Program-made: the position numbers and the translations under genes
Notes under the pieces: model-generated
The model's database searches: none
What the model was told of the DNA's origin: nothing
Seen by the model: only the letters and a program-made list of their open reading frames with translations
Part shown: positions 43,777 through 56,600 of the stretch, piece by piece
How positions within the stretch are numbered: position 1 is the stretch's first letter
Layout of the letters: each line of letters opens with the position of its first letter
Assembly (NCBI GenBank): GCA_031472005.1
Contig: PZJY01000001.1
Coordinates: 2,790,001-2,854,000, forward strand
From: Tetracladium setigerum
Lineage: Eukaryota; Ascomycota; Leotiomycetes; Helotiales
Reading direction: 5' to 3'
DNA length: 64,000 nucleotides

Positions 43777-45229
43777 CTTGGGCGGATGGCTGATTAAACT
43801 TGATCATCATCAGAGCAAGGGGCAGTTTGCTAGTCGAGGTCCGGCAGGCAAAGGAAGGGAGGAAACAAAGAACAACACAACGAAGACGTTTAGAAGGGCG
43901 GGCGGGTTTCCCGATTATTCCAGGCCCGCCAGAACACGAAAGATGAAGTCGGAAAGTCGCGAAGATGAGAGAATCACCCACCGTCTCGAGCAGAGGAAAG
44001 GGACTCGTCACCTGGATTGTTGTCAAGGTTGAGGTAGGGTAGGGCAGGGTAGCTTGGAGGTGAGGTTTAGAGAAGGAGACGGAAGGTTATTAAGGTTAAG
44101 GTTGTATTAGCTGAGATGCTTCGCTTCCATTTAGCGAGAAAATCAAAGGGAGGCGGCCGTGCCACTGCAGGGGAGAGGAGCCCAGCGCTGCCAGCCACAC
44201 ACAAACCCACAGTTGGGGATAGCTTCAAAAACAGTGCAATTGGGAACAAGGAAAGAATAAGGAGCAACGTGTGTCTAAGTCTCTGTTGAGAAGGGATTGA
44301 AAGAGGCAATAGGGCGGGAATATAGGTGATTATTTTATAGTTATCAACAACAAATATACTTCCATATCAACTCTGTCACAATATGCCACTTGTCTTTCAT
44401 GTTTCTGCTCACTGTGCGTGCGTATTGTCCGTCTACTACCTTACCTTTAGTACCTAGTAAATATATTGTAATCTTATTTATATTGGCTTGAGAAGGCATT
44501 CCCCATTTCGGTGTCGTTGGTGTCGCGTGCGCAGGATGAAGTGTTCCCCCTCCATCCTCGTATTCAATAATCTCTATGGCCAACGGACGGGGTAAAATAA
44601 TGGATGAATATGAATATGACAATTCAGATACTGAAACTGAAACTGATACTGATACTGCACTGGCTGATAGTGATAATCTCAATGCCTCCACCACCCAAAG
44701 ATCCATCTCCTCCTTATCGCACACGCTTGTGTGGAGTGTCCCGCCCCTGCCTGCCCAAGCCAACTTATCAATTTACTTCCTTCTTGACCTTCCTCTCCTC
44801 TCTCTTTTTCTCCTCTCCCTCCTTCACTTTCTCCCTCCTTCACCTTCACCGACTTCAACGTTCACGCAACCTCCCCCTAAAAATAATCTACATTCCTGCT
44901 CTCAAACCCTGATCGACATCCTGCATATCCTCCGTCCTCCTCCTCCAGCATCGCATTTCGTTTACAACGGACCCGGACGATAGTTAAAGGCCGCCGTCGC
45001 TGTCCATTTGCCCCTCCTCCGCAGCTGCAGCCCTAAGTCCGCCGGTAAGGCCGCCCGCCAACCACCAGCCCCGATCTCAGATCTCGGATCTCACGCGCCA
45101 AACCCAGAAGGTCTGAAGGCTGTCTCGTTGACGTACGAGACTTCCTTCCTGACCTTCCCTTCAAATACCGCCAAACTGCTTCCCTTTTCCATCTCCTCCC
45201 TGGACCGGGCATTTCTCTCCAACAAAGTT
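43777..45229. other. intergenic, 1.45 kb
   Basis: Divergent promoters of REX3 and the lipase gene. Open frames such as 44576-44983 are low-complexity translations of Thr/Ser/Pro-rich repeats and are not supported. Contains the hexamer repeat at 44627-44657. Confidence 0.5.
44627..44657 (+). repeat. (GAWACT)n hexamer repeat
   Basis: Five tandem hexamers alternating GATACT and GAAACT, followed by a partial unit. Simple-sequence repeat in intergenic DNA. Confidence 0.85.
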
Positions 45230-47060
45230 ATGAGTGATTACACCGGATCCACCGCAGAGGCTCAACACCTCTGCGTCCTTGTCCATGGGTACGTTAGACA
45301 ATTGCTGGTGAGATGAGAGATGATGGCAGCATGACGCGCGCATACATACCCGTTGCACATACCCGCGGATTGGATTTCTGGCTCTCTTCTGCCGAAGTCG
45401 ATAGGAAGTTTGATGGCCTACAACCCATACCTACCCTGGAGTGGAGCCAAGAGGATTCAACAGGCGACCATCTGGCAGGACGACTCAAGTTTGGGCTACT
45501 CTGTCTCGGTCCGGCGCAGGATTGATGTGATTCACCGACTTCAATATAATAACTGTGTGCTGACCAATTTCCGTGTAGCCTTTGGGGAAATCCCAATCAT
45601 CTAGAGGTCGTAGCAAGAACTCTGCGCGAGAAGCACCCCGAACAAAATCTACACATCCTAGTCGCGAAGCGAAACTCAGGATCTTTTACATACGATGGTG
45701 TTGCAACTGGCGGCGAGAGAGTATTTCATGAAATTGAGGAGGAAATCGAAAAGCTAGCCAAACAAGGACAGGAGATTCGAAGGTTTTCTATGGTCGGATA
45801 CTCCTTGGGAGGATTGGTCGCTCGATATGCTGTTGGTCTCTTGGAAGCAAAGGGGTTCTTTGAGAGAATTACGCCTGTGGTGAGCACCTTCTAGATCTCT
45901 GCGTGAGATACTATTCGCTGCCTGGCATTTGTGGTTATTTCAGACCAGAACTTGTTTCATGGAATATAGCTAACCGATCTAGAACTTTACCACCTTCGCA
46001 ACACCCCACCTCGGCGTCCGAACCCCTCTGCGAGGATGGCACAATCATGTTTGGAATGTTGTTGGTGCGAGAAGTTTATCTGCATCTGGTCGTGAACTCT
46101 TCACAATCGATAATTTTAGGGATACGGGTCGTCCACTTCTGGAAGTTTTGGCAGACCAGGATTCCATTTTTATAAAAGGTCTTACGAAATTTGAACAAAA
46201 GGCCCTCTATGCGAACATCGTCAATGATCGTAGTGCTGTATACTACACAACTGGCATCGCCAAGACTGACCCGTTCACCCATCTCGATCGAGTCAAGCTC
46301 AACTATCTGGAAGGATATGAGGATGTCATATTGGACCCCGAATCACCTGTTGCGCCGCTGGAACCACAGGTAAATCCCCCTGTTCTCGCTCACCATTGAT
46401 CATTTCTAACCTTCCTGCAGGAGACTGATCTTACCTTGTATGCATCATTCCTAAAGAGAAGCCAAACGTAGGTCATACAATCCTTCCGTTAAGGCATGAC
46501 TGATACTTTCCAGAACAATTGGTCGAATTCCTCTGCTTCTCGCTATGATCCTCTTCATCCCTCTTGGTGTCTTCGCATTCTTGGTAAATTCAGGTATTCA
46601 ATCTCTAAGAAGCAGCCGAAGAATCAAACTCCACGAAAAAGGCCTCGCAGGACTTCAACCTTCTGAATACCGCGTCCCACTCATCACTGAAATGCGAGGA
46701 GTGGTCGAAGATGTATACGAAAATCTCAACAGCGCCCAAAGCAACGAGTACCTAGTCGACGGAACCGAAGAAGAAGACGGTGTCCACGTAACCTCCTCTC
46801 CAATCCTCGAACGTGCACAAGCTTTCAACAACAACAAACCTGAAAAGTCACGCAAACTAGACGTTCCCACACTCGCCCTAGCACCATATCAATTCCGCAT
46901 GATCAACGCGCTGGATTCAGTTGGCTGGCACAAATATCCGGTCTACATCCATAAGGTCTCCCACAGCCATGCTGCGATTATTGTCCGAACCGATAAGCCA
47001 AGCTTCGACGAAGGTAGAGTCGTTCTTCGCCACTGGTTAGACAAAGAATTCAAACTATAG
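45230..47060 (+). CDS. DUF676 serine lipase, LPL1-like
   Basis: Alpha/beta-hydrolase; yeast Lpl1 is a lipid-droplet phospholipase of this family. Five exons: 45230-45288, 45579-45879, 45983-46369, 46421-46467, 46514-47060; 446 residues with closed phases. The fold starts LCVLVHGLWGNPNHLEVVA, with oxyanion HG. The nucleophile elbow is FSMVGYSLGGLVARYAVG (G-x-S-x-G). A catalytic Asp and the C-terminal His (KVSHSHAAIIVR) are in expected places. The segment FATPHLGVRTPLRGWHN is diagnostic of DUF676. A hydrophobic hairpin, IPLLLAMILFIPLGVFAFLV, about two-thirds along, could insert into a lipid-droplet or ER monolayer. The first intron is 290 nt, long for this window, and its interior has no supported exon. 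Confidence 0.92.
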
Positions 47061-47433
47061 ATCGATAAGGTCTACCGGTTAAGATATGTTTGATGACAGA
47101 TTTTATATCAAAAGACAGCCGCGAATGGAGGAAGTCTTGCTTTTCTTTCTTATCATATCATTTCAGCGACAGGCGTTTTAGCGGCTTTCTCTGGCAAAGC
47201 CTTTTACATACCTATAGTATCTAACGACTTTGCTTTTGCTTTTCACCAAGCTAGCTAGTTCAACTTACCTCCTCCATGTACAGTACATAGATAGGTATCT
47301 AAAGCAAGTACTTCAACTACTTCAAAACTTTTATGATGATAGGGGAAATAGTGAGCTTATGGTGCTTATATTGGTATAAAATGTTAGGCTTGCCCTCAAA
47401 GAAGTCATCTTTTCCACAATCTAAGTGCCTCTC
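47061..47433. other. intergenic, convergent 3' ends
   Basis: Between lipase and aldolase-family stops. No gene seen. Confidence 0.5.
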
Positions 47434-48634
47434 TCAAATACTCTTCTCAACCGCATCTAAAGCACCGGTAATCTCTCCCCACTTCTCCCACTCGCCCTCC
47501 CCCATTCCACCCACCAAAGGCAATCTCGTTCCATCGACATCACCAAAACCCAATACCCTACTCGTAGCCTCCTTAATCCCACTCGTACCAAACCTTACCA
47601 CCAACTCCTCCACGGAGCTCAGCTTATACTGCAACAGCCTCCTCTCTTTTACCTCCTCATCCGTAGGTTGATTCTTCACACTCAAGTTATACAGCTTCAC
47701 AACCGACTTGGGAAGAAGCCTGCTGTGCCGTCGATGGTACCTGCACAACCTATGGAGATGACCGGTAGGAGTTGTTGGCCGAGGCCGGTGAAGGTGTGAA
47801 AGTGAGAGTGATCGATGGTGGGGTTAGAGGCGATTTGAGCGTGGTAGGATATGTCGCCGTGTGAGAGCTTGCAGCCGACTATGTTAGGGTGTTGGGAGAG
47901 TTTTGCGAAGGTGGAAGGAACAACTTTAACGTTGTTCGAGACTCCTGGGTAGTGGTATCTTCAAAACAAGCCATCTGTCAGTATCACACATCCCAAATTA
48001 TCTGCAAGATAGAGGATGGGAAAGAAAGAAAGAAGAGGGGAAAACATACACCATAACAGGTATTGGACTCTGATCCGCTACAGCAGTGAACCACTGCACA
48101 ATCCCTCCTGACTACTTGCACCCGCAAAGTAGCCAGGTACCAACACCAATCCCACTGACTACCAGCCTCCTTTGCACTAGTCAACTGCTCAACCACCTCG
48201 CTAATGTTATTTGAAGCCGTGCCGGCAATGAGGGGGTAGTCTTTAAATCCTGCCTCATCGAAGGCTATACGGACTGAGGACAAAACTTCGAATCGTTCGG
48301 TATTGGAGAGGTGAACGGCTTCGCCTGTGCTACCGAGTAGGACGAGACCTTTGATACCGGAGCGAGCGAGGTGGAGGGAGTGAGCTGCTTGGGTAGGGAG
48401 GTCGAGGGGGCGGCTGTTGGGGAGTAGTTGGAGGCTTTGCGGGAGACGAAGAAGGTTGGTACGGGGACGCTGGGAGAGGTGGTGTTAGCTCTGGGTATGA
48501 TGTGGAAATTATGGATATTTAAATGTTGAAAAACGTGTAGTAATATTTGTTGAGAATATTGGAGTAGATTGTGGGAGTTGTGCTGTAAGGTACTACTGTA
48601 CTTACTACACGCCGGCTGGAGGTGGAGATGCCAT
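47434..48634 (-). CDS. DHDPS/KDG-aldolase family lyase, interrupted by four frameshifts
   Basis: TIM-barrel class I aldolase of the dihydrodipicolinate synthase superfamily. Fungal members include L-threo-3-deoxy-hexulosonate aldolase of galacturonate catabolism and 4-hydroxy-2-oxoglutarate aldolase. Exons 48606-48634, 48050-48469, 47434-47958. Recognisable blocks: MASPPPAGVYVPVPTFF across the first intron, GIKGLVLLGSTGEAVHLSN, LVLVPGYFAGA, IPVMVYHYPGVSNNV across the second (the barrel Tyr), VGCKLSHGDISYHA (the Schiff-base Lys), and GTSGIKEATSRVLG. The frame changes at about 48406-48410, 48151-48153, 48103-48105 and 47708-47712, each losing one base in a homopolymer. Adding one base at each makes all phases close (about 325 residues). 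As written it cannot make a full enzyme. Confidence 0.82.
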
Positions 48635-49228
48635 TTTTGCTACGGATGAAGACTTGAAAGTTTGAGGTTTGAAAGAGAGACCAAGAAATTTAGGATTAAG
48701 AGAAGAAAAGAAGAGAGGCGAAGAATGAGAAGTTATCTTCTACTAAATTCAAAATCAGACTATCGTGACTGCCAAACTAAAACAAGTCGTGATGCTTTCG
48801 GGGCAATGACGAGCGAGGGGCTTGGAGGGGTAGGTGGGGTTTCCCTTTGTGAATTCTCATGATTGGAATAGCCAGCTCAGACTGAGCCTCCGTTGATCGG
48901 CGTTTGAGAAGGCTGATGTTAATGCTGAAACCAGTTACGTGATTTTGGTGTCGTTCTATTTATTGGGTTGTGGGAAACTCATTTGAAGACAGCTTGAAAA
49001 GGTCTTTGTTTATTAATTAGCGAGAAAGTCCGAACTATTAGCCGAGGATCAAAACAAAAGTCAACTGCAAGGAAGTGCTTCTGCTCAGCATAGCAAATAA
49101 TATCAGGAAATAAGTGCAATATCAGGTTCCTTCTTCCATCAAATCCCATTTGTGACAATGAAACTCCTGCGTGAATCCTTAGCGAAAAACATTTTGGTAT
49201 CTTATACAAGTAGCTATGATCTTAATCA
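48635..49228. other. intergenic
   Basis: Upstream of the aldolase gene and downstream of the lactonase gene, same strand. No gene seen. Confidence 0.5.
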
Positions 49229-50351
49229 TCAAATCAACTCTCTAATCCCGTACGCCTTGATAGCCGTCCCACTCCAAATCATAATCTGATCCTCCTGACT
49301 TAAACTCGCCAGATAGCAAAATCTCTGCACGACTTCCCTCCACTTGACCCAGGCATCTTCCACGCCAACTGTGCAAACTGGCCAGTCAGAGCCAAACATG
49401 ATCCGGAATGGTGTGAACGTTGCCATAATAATGACCAGATATGGCTGCAGTGCAATGACAATCTCATCAACTGAAGCGGTCTTGAGGGAATCTGGCATTT
49501 CGGAGAAGAGGCCGCTGAGTTTGAGATAGCTGTTGCTGCATTTGCTGAGTGTGAACATGGCTGTTCTCCAGGCTACGAAGGCGGGGTCGGTTTGGTTGTA
49601 GACGGAGAGATCGGGTTTGCAGAGATGATCTGACATAGAGATTAGCTACACAAACTACGAATGGAGCGAGACATGGCGGTGGTAAAAATAGATAGAGACT
49701 CACTGATGATAAATGTAACCTTATCCTCCTCCTTCACACCCTCATGAGCCTTCCCAATCATCTCCACCGCCTCATCCAACTGCCACCTCCCACCACTATG
49801 CTGATCGACCCCAAGATCAAAAACCAACTTCTTCCTTCCTAACCACTTCAATCCCTCAATAAAGTCATCCGTCAACATTGTCCCCTTCGGCTTATCCTGC
49901 ACCAAATACCTAAACCCTTCACCTTACCCCAACTCTCGCCCGCCCTTCTCTCCACCTCACCCACATACTTCTCCAACGCTTCCACCCCAGACGGCAACGG
50001 CGCCCACGGAATAATGGCCAAACACAATTTACTCTGTTCGGCCGTATGCCCCTCTCCCTCCTTCGGCGTTCCAAGTGCAATCCTCTTCAGCCAGTCTACC
50101 TCCATGAGGGGGAATTCCCAGCCGCTGCCATCTTTTATGCCGGCGGCGAGGTCGTTTTTGCGGTCTGTTTCGAGGAAGATGAAGCCTTCGAGGTTGGGGA
50201 GGGAGTTGGTCGCTGTGGTGTATTCGTCTAGGGAGCGTTGGTTGTAGAGGGGGTGGGAGGGCTTGTTCCAGGCGAGGGTGTCGAGTTCGGAGGTTGGGTA
50301 GAGGTGGATGTGGGAGTCAATTATTGGGTAGTTGGGTGATTCGGAGGTCAT
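49229..50351 (-). CDS. Amidohydrolase-2 family, lactonase-like; one frameshift
   Basis: Metal-dependent hydrolase of the amidohydrolase-2 group that includes fungal L-rhamnono-gamma-lactonase. Exons 49704-50351 and 49229-49629; about 349 residues once corrected. N-terminal metal site YPIIDSHIHLYP (His-x-His). Other blocks: GFIFLETDRK, LAIIPWAPLPSGVEALEKY, LVFDLGVDQHSGG, TFIINHLCKPDL across the intron, TFTPFRIMFGSDWPV (conserved Asp) and TAIKAYGIREL. The frame changes near 49912-49917 (three A and three C on the plus strand), between GKVKG and FRYLVQDKPKG; as written it stops shortly after. One added base makes phases close. No signal peptide. It lies upstream of, and on the same strand as, the aldolase-family gene, compatible with a sugar-lactone pathway, which is inference. 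Confidence 0.82.
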
Positions 50352-52052
50352 TGTGAATATTGTTGGGTTTTTGGGTTGCTTAGTTACTTTTGGTGGTATT
50401 GTAGTTGTAGTGGTAGTTGTGCTTGTGGTTGTGGTTGTGGGCTTGGGAGGTTTGTCGTGGTTCGGTCGAGGATCAACCCCCCATCTCCAGACGACAGCAA
50501 GAATGAGGGGTCTTTTCCTGGCAGTTTTATCAGCATTCTGGAATTATTACAATATCACCACAAGTTATATAAATTGAAGAAAGATCGATCTTCTTTACTT
50601 GATCCCTTAAAAAAAAAAATTCCAAAAAAATCATAACAACTTAATGAATTCCTCAATCATGACAATTCTACATTTACTACCAACTCGCCAGTTCCCAAAT
50701 CCTTTCCAAAACCACCAAGGTAAGACCTACCATCCACTTCTTCATGGAACATCCTACCACCACAGCCTCTGACAGCATAAGCCTCACACGTCTACTTACC
50801 TTACTTACTTCCAAACACCGTTTCAATAAATCCTCTGCTATTAACATACACCTAACCATTGAATTCAAAATAGCTTTTCCCAAAATACCTCCACCACATA
50901 CGTAAGATCTTACCTTACTATACTATATTTTGTTTCATCTCACTGACAAGCCTCACATATATTACACCCCACCACTAATTACCTACTTTCCACAATCCCA
51001 TTGTTTTCACTACTACAGGCACAACTAGGTACCTAACTCACATCACATTAGTCCTTCCCCCAAAAATGCACAGCCTCTTTCCTCACTCCAACCGAGTCAA
51101 GTCATCCATCGCTGATCACCCTCCTTCCTGGCCTCTCGCCATGAACCAAACAAAACAAAACGGAACATCCCGAAAAGACAAAAAGAAGAGCACACCACAC
51201 CTTCCAAAATGAAATTTATGTGCATGAATGTTCGCAATATGTACATATAGTGGATAAGGGAATTTGTGGATAATAGTTGCGTTGCGTACAGTCTTATCTG
51301 GTTTTTTGATGCCTGATCCATCAAAGCGGGTTGCTAATATACCGTACTAGCTACCACCATACTAGTCCAGTACAGTAGTGGATATACCCTCCCTCGTAGC
51401 TCGTACGCGGCTCACATCATCCATCATAGATTCGTACAGGAATACGTCTTCTTTTGTGGATACGCGTGTTTTCGTACAGTACATTGTGGAAACCATGTCT
51501 AACATGTCTTGGGAATTCTTCTTCGGTCAGATAACCGAGGGATTCTTTGGGTGGGGTGGAATTGCGGAGTATGGTGAATGAAGTAAGTGGGTGCGAAAGA
51601 GGGGAAGGAAATTGTGAGATTCGGATTTCCGTTTTGTTTGAGCCGAGTGAAGACGATGATGGGATTCTTCGTTGACTCTCATGGAAGAGGGGGACTTGGT
51701 TGTGGTGATATGGGTAGGTTTGGGAGTTGGGATATGGACGATAGAAGATGGATTTTTTTCTATCTCCAACTTCATGTTTTATAGAAATTATTGGACAAGA
51801 AAGCGATCACAACGTCTCAAAATGTGATGAAAGTAAAAATATTTGATCCTCTACTACCTAATCTATGCCAATCTGAGAGCATCTCATATGCTCTGCTTTG
51901 GGTATTGTTATCATAATGAAAAACGCCTTTGATGGAGACCCCCAAAAATCCCAAACTTGAAAGTCCGCAAAACGCCTAGTTTGCCATGCATTTTTCAAAT
52001 CGCAATCCAGTACGACAACTCCTCATCTTGAAAGTCGATGCATGCTATCTTT
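50352..52052. other. intergenic, 1.7 kb
   Basis: No supported gene. G/T-rich repeat (TTGTGG-like) at about 50401-50440. Several GTAC-containing words near 51374 and 51475. Confidence 0.5.
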
Positions 52053-53607
52053 TCACACAGCATCTGGTGTATTGCCCTCGCTTACTTCCAAGATGGGCGT
52101 ATTCCCGCCTCGCTTACCAAACTTGTCAGAGTCTAGGGACAAGTCCGTCACAGCAGTGGTGCTGAATGGGAAAGAGCCAACAGATCTCTGCAACTTCTTT
52201 GTAAACTCGCGTCTGATGCCATGGTTGACGGCATCCAGCACGTTGTCGACAGTAATTCGTGGCTTGTAAGCAGGTTCGGTTCCCTCTTGGAAGACACCCG
52301 TTCGAACGAGGATCGAATACCAGTCGTTCTTTGATTTCTCATTGAACAAGTTTGTGCCTCGGATATCACTCTCTGGAGTGTCGCCAACAAAGTATACAGT
52401 CTCCGGAGGTGCATTGATTTTATGCTCATCCTTTCGCCATTGTTGCAGAAGACGAGTCGCAAACTCGAATGTTCCGATTTGTGGTTTGCCAAAAGCAATT
52501 GTATCGAGCTCTTTGCCCTTGGTCAGATCTTTGAAAAGGGTTTCGGTCATCTTTCGGAGAGCTCCCATGCCCAACCGAACGTTATCGTGGGCAGCGGACC
52601 AAACAATATCGCTGTGGGAGAAGTAGATTTGAGGTCCTTCGTCAAAGGTCTCGGAAAGAGTGCCGATATAGCCATCCTTTGACATGGCCAAGTCGAGGAT
52701 GATTTGTACATCAGATGCCCAATCACGGCTGTCAGCAAAGACAAAGATGGCTTCAATTTTGGTTTTGGAAAAGTCCCGTTTAACAGAATTTGCCAATTCA
52801 GAAGCCGTGAGAGTCCTGAATGGTGTGGTTGAGGCGTTATCCTTGATGATATCACCGGGAGTGACTACGTCCTGGAAACCATATCCGATAGCAACTTCGC
52901 GGCACTTTTCGCCTTCTCCTCCAACAACCAGAACAGTCTTGTACTTTTCCACCATTTCTCTCATCGGAGTATGTCCTATTGAAACATTAGGTTTGAATAA
53001 GTATGTAGAGATAAACAAGGTGAAACCATACCACAAATGAATTGAGCCGGTGAAACTTCAATGTCAAGTTGACGAGAAAGGTCGATACAACGTTCTGACT
53101 CGGTTTTTCCGCCACCATTGGTGAGGAAGATATAAGGGCTGGAAAATTAGCTTAACTTCACTCCATCAGACCTCGGGAGAGCTTGACATACATTTTGATA
53201 CCATAATCGTTTTCACCGTTGAGCACTTTCATGGCTTCAATTGCTTCTGGGATCGGACGACCTCCTCTGATGAGAACCCCATCGATATCAAAAGCAAAAG
53301 CAAAGGTGTCCGCTGTTGGCATGTCATCCGGGCTGACTGGAGATCCTGGAGTCTCGGGAGAGTTTGCTGCGCCGGAGGAGGAGGTATCGTCTTCGAGATC
53401 CATGGTGGACAGCTCTTGCCTGGCCGTTTCCATCTTCTCTGCAAAAGTGCTGTGGTAGGACTGTGCCCGCTTCATGATCATTCTTTGAGGCATAACAACG
53501 ACAGGTCCTCCCGCTGCAACTTCTTCCTTGGTGGCAGTGGTTGATGAAAGACGACGAGCTCTATGTTTGTCACCCTTGGGAGGGGACAGAAATCCTTGAG
53601 CGTCCAT
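52053..53607 (-). CDS. CECR5/HDHD5-type HAD-superfamily hydrolase (class IIA)
   Basis: Putative phosphatase of the TIGR01456 group, relatives of human HDHD5/CECR5; substrate unknown. Exons 53192-53607, 53032-53138, 52053-52975; 481 residues. The first 100 residues are Ser/Thr/Pro-rich and could include a targeting signal. HAD motif I is FAFDIDGVLIRGG (Asp107 and Asp109). Motif II is in PYIFLTNGGGKTESER, followed by the CGHTPMRE segment. The cap domain includes IFVFADSRDWASDVQII. Late Lys and acid motifs are AFGKPQIGTFEFA and VYFVGDTPESDIRGTN. The end is charged. Start 53607 is the first ATG with a plausible N-terminus; an open frame continues upstream with unrelated sequence. Confidence 0.92.
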
Positions 53608-56600
53608 GACTGCTGATCTACACTGCTGATGGTTTGGATGAGTCGGGTGAAAATATGGGGATGGTGACAAGCAAGTGGGTAATAAATTCTGGTTCCTGGG
53701 GAAAAAATGGAATAGATGATAGATTTTGTAGGTGGAGAAGAAGTGGTTCGAGTTCAAACGCGGGAGAAATAATGGAACATTGAATGCAATGACTTGACTC
53801 TGAGAGAGGGCGGTACAGGTGCTGTTTATATATTTATGGAGAAGACAAGGCAGAATGAAGAGGCCATGGAAGTCATCCACCCTTGTGGTTTAGCTTCATG
53901 TCCCGTCTTACTTCGGTCGTCCTCGGTTTAGAAGCAGGTGTGATGGATCCTGTTCCCTTGGAATCACCCAGGATGAAGGAAGGGGAAGTGGTCCTCCCTA
54001 ACGAGTAGCATTATTATCAATAAGAACAAAGATGCGAGCTTTTGGCTGGTCCAAACTCGCAAATACGGGGCCATCATGGAAGTTGGAGGTTTCGAGGAGA
54101 CGATCCACTACTAGTGTTCCTACATGACTCTCTCACACCTATCAAAGCTATCCTAGGTATGTTGGAGAAAGCAGCGACCAAGATCGCGTCGTTGCAAATG
54201 CAAGCACCGACTCTGTACCATAACAATGCGTTGCGAGATCTCTTTCAAACTTCAAAATAAAACAGAAAAATCCAAACAAATGTTTCGAAAAATTGCAGTA
54301 GAATGATTTTTTTTGAGAATTTCTCGGTCGAAGGTTTGAAATTTTTTGGGGTCAAATTCAGGGTCCATTTGCGCCATATGTCAAGATGATAGGCGGCGAT
54401 GTGAGCATGGTCTTATCGGGATGACGACAAGATGCAGAGAGAAATGGAGATCAACTGTAAACTCGTTCAACGGGCGAGGGTGTTTGACATGGGATGTATT
54501 GGTTCCGCAGCCCTGGGTTGTGGGTACTTCGAAGTAATATCCTCTTGGTTTCGCGATGGTCGTCACAGTACAGTAGAGGCGAAACAAATGTGTAATTTGG
54601 AAGCCGAATTGGTTCCATCGAATCTTGTGATCGGGGCAATAATGATGAAATTTGTTGAAGCACTTTCGGACCGCAAAAAGGCAATATCGAGAATTGCTTG
54701 CTGTGCTCATGCTCGATGACTTCTTCGGCATCATAGCGAGAGTGTGAAGCGAGTCGTTGAAAGAACAAGCGCCTAATAATGCAACCAGATAATGTACGCA
54801 GTAGATGCCTATCCTTCTCCATACAGTACAGTAGGTACTGACAGAAGGAAGGAAGTGTGGAAGTTTCGAAGGCTTGGAGGCTTGGAACTTACGGGAAATA
54901 GGGACAAAGAAGCACACCGAGCTGGATGGTGGACTGTCTTTCTCTACTTTGGGGTGGTTCTTCGGATGCTCGCCTCTTCTTTCACCTGTTTTCTGCTGCC
55001 ATCAAAGTCCAATCATGGGGAATCGTGGCATCGTGGGCACCTCCTTGTGGGGTGTTGGGGGAGTGTTGCGGGTGAAGTTCGCATTGACTGAAGATTTTGC
55101 CTCCACAACAAGCCCGAGCAATGAGGAAGTTGGGGATAGATCGACATCAGCTTCCTAAGAATTCTCTCGCACTCACCCTTATCGGCTGTGCCAATCTCCC
55201 CGATCTTGAATAAGAAGAAGAAGACAGGCACATGTCAAAACAATCATGTTCCGAGTAGTGCAGTGTAGTGTAGGTAGTATCCTGGTCCCAGGCCAACGGA
55301 GTCCAAAGGATCAAAGAGGATCCTTGATGCTCGATGCGTGAAGGTCGACTTTGAGGCGAACTCAGCCTCATGTTACTCTCGGAAGCAAGGTAACTCCGGA
55401 TCTGGGAAAGAACAGGTGAGAGGGTCAGATTGAAAAGGGGGTGAAGAACAGGATGATGAGATCTGAGAGAATAATGGTTGATAAAATTGGGGAAAAGGGG
55501 AAATAGAGAAGTGAAGAGAAAGTGTAGGTAATGTGAGGAAAGAAAGACAGCTAGATGCCAAGCGAGATATTGAAAAATCAATCCGACTCCTGTCGTCGAG
55601 TGACAAAGCCGGACAGAACCAGAACCAAGACCATACAACAGCATACATATCCGGCCAAAACAATGATCCTGTACCTTCATGGGGGATTCACAATCTTCAA
55701 CTCTTCCAAGTATGTATCGTCACACAAATTATTGCTCAGTTTAATTGTTGTTACTTAATTCCCCTGAGTCGGCAGAGATGTAAGACTTATTACTTACATG
55801 CAGGCAAGTAGTGAAGCACGCAGACTTCGGCATGATCTCTCAGCACCTTTACCGCCCAGCCCCCCATCCCATCCACACCGAGCACACCAAGCCCATGAAA
55901 GCCTTCTGCGGGGAATCACATTGCATCAACTCCTCGACCTATCAACACATCTCGCCATCCCATTATTACTACTCTACCTACTCTATTCCGCATTGCAGCA
56001 ACAGCAATCCACCCTCTCCTCTCACGATGCGCCGATTCATGGAAGTTATCACCACAGTACAAGTCCGACCGGGTCGATCCATGGATACATTGGACAGCGA
56101 GTGAGAAGAAGTGTTGCTGTAGAGCAGAGGACGGCAAAAAGGGCGCTTGCATCTTGAGAGGTCGAGCGGCTCAGAATCAGGTCAATATACGAAGCTGTAC
56201 TCCGTACGGAGGTATAGATCAAGCAAAAGGTACGCGTGCTGCTACTACAGCACCATTGAATGCAACTAGGCAAGCATGTCTCACAGCAGCATCAGTCAGT
56301 TGCAAAGAACGGAGTACAGTCGTCTGTACTTCGTACGGCAGTATCCATCTATCTCGGGGCTTTCCAGAAGATCAACTCTCGAGTTGGCCGTGAGGTCGTG
56401 CGACAGAGAGATCCATCCCGATCCTCAGGATGTATGGAGGAGGAGTGTATACTCGTACTGTATCTTCAAGCTTCACGATGTTTCCCCGTCGGCTTCACCC
56501 GTTCCTGGAGCCGCTTGCGACATTTTATCTTCCTGCCGCATCGCGTGCGTGCGTCCGGTACTGGTACAGTACATACAGCATGGCATTGGACTTCTCTCCT

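Noticed and set aside
44576..44983. 135-residue plus-strand frame
   Set aside because: It translates simple repeats and Ser/Pro/Leu-rich CT tracts; low complexity without support.
45008..45229. In-frame upstream extension of the lipase gene
   Set aside because: The sequence is Pro/Ser-rich and unlike family N-termini; the ATG at 45230 gives the usual start just before the first beta strand.
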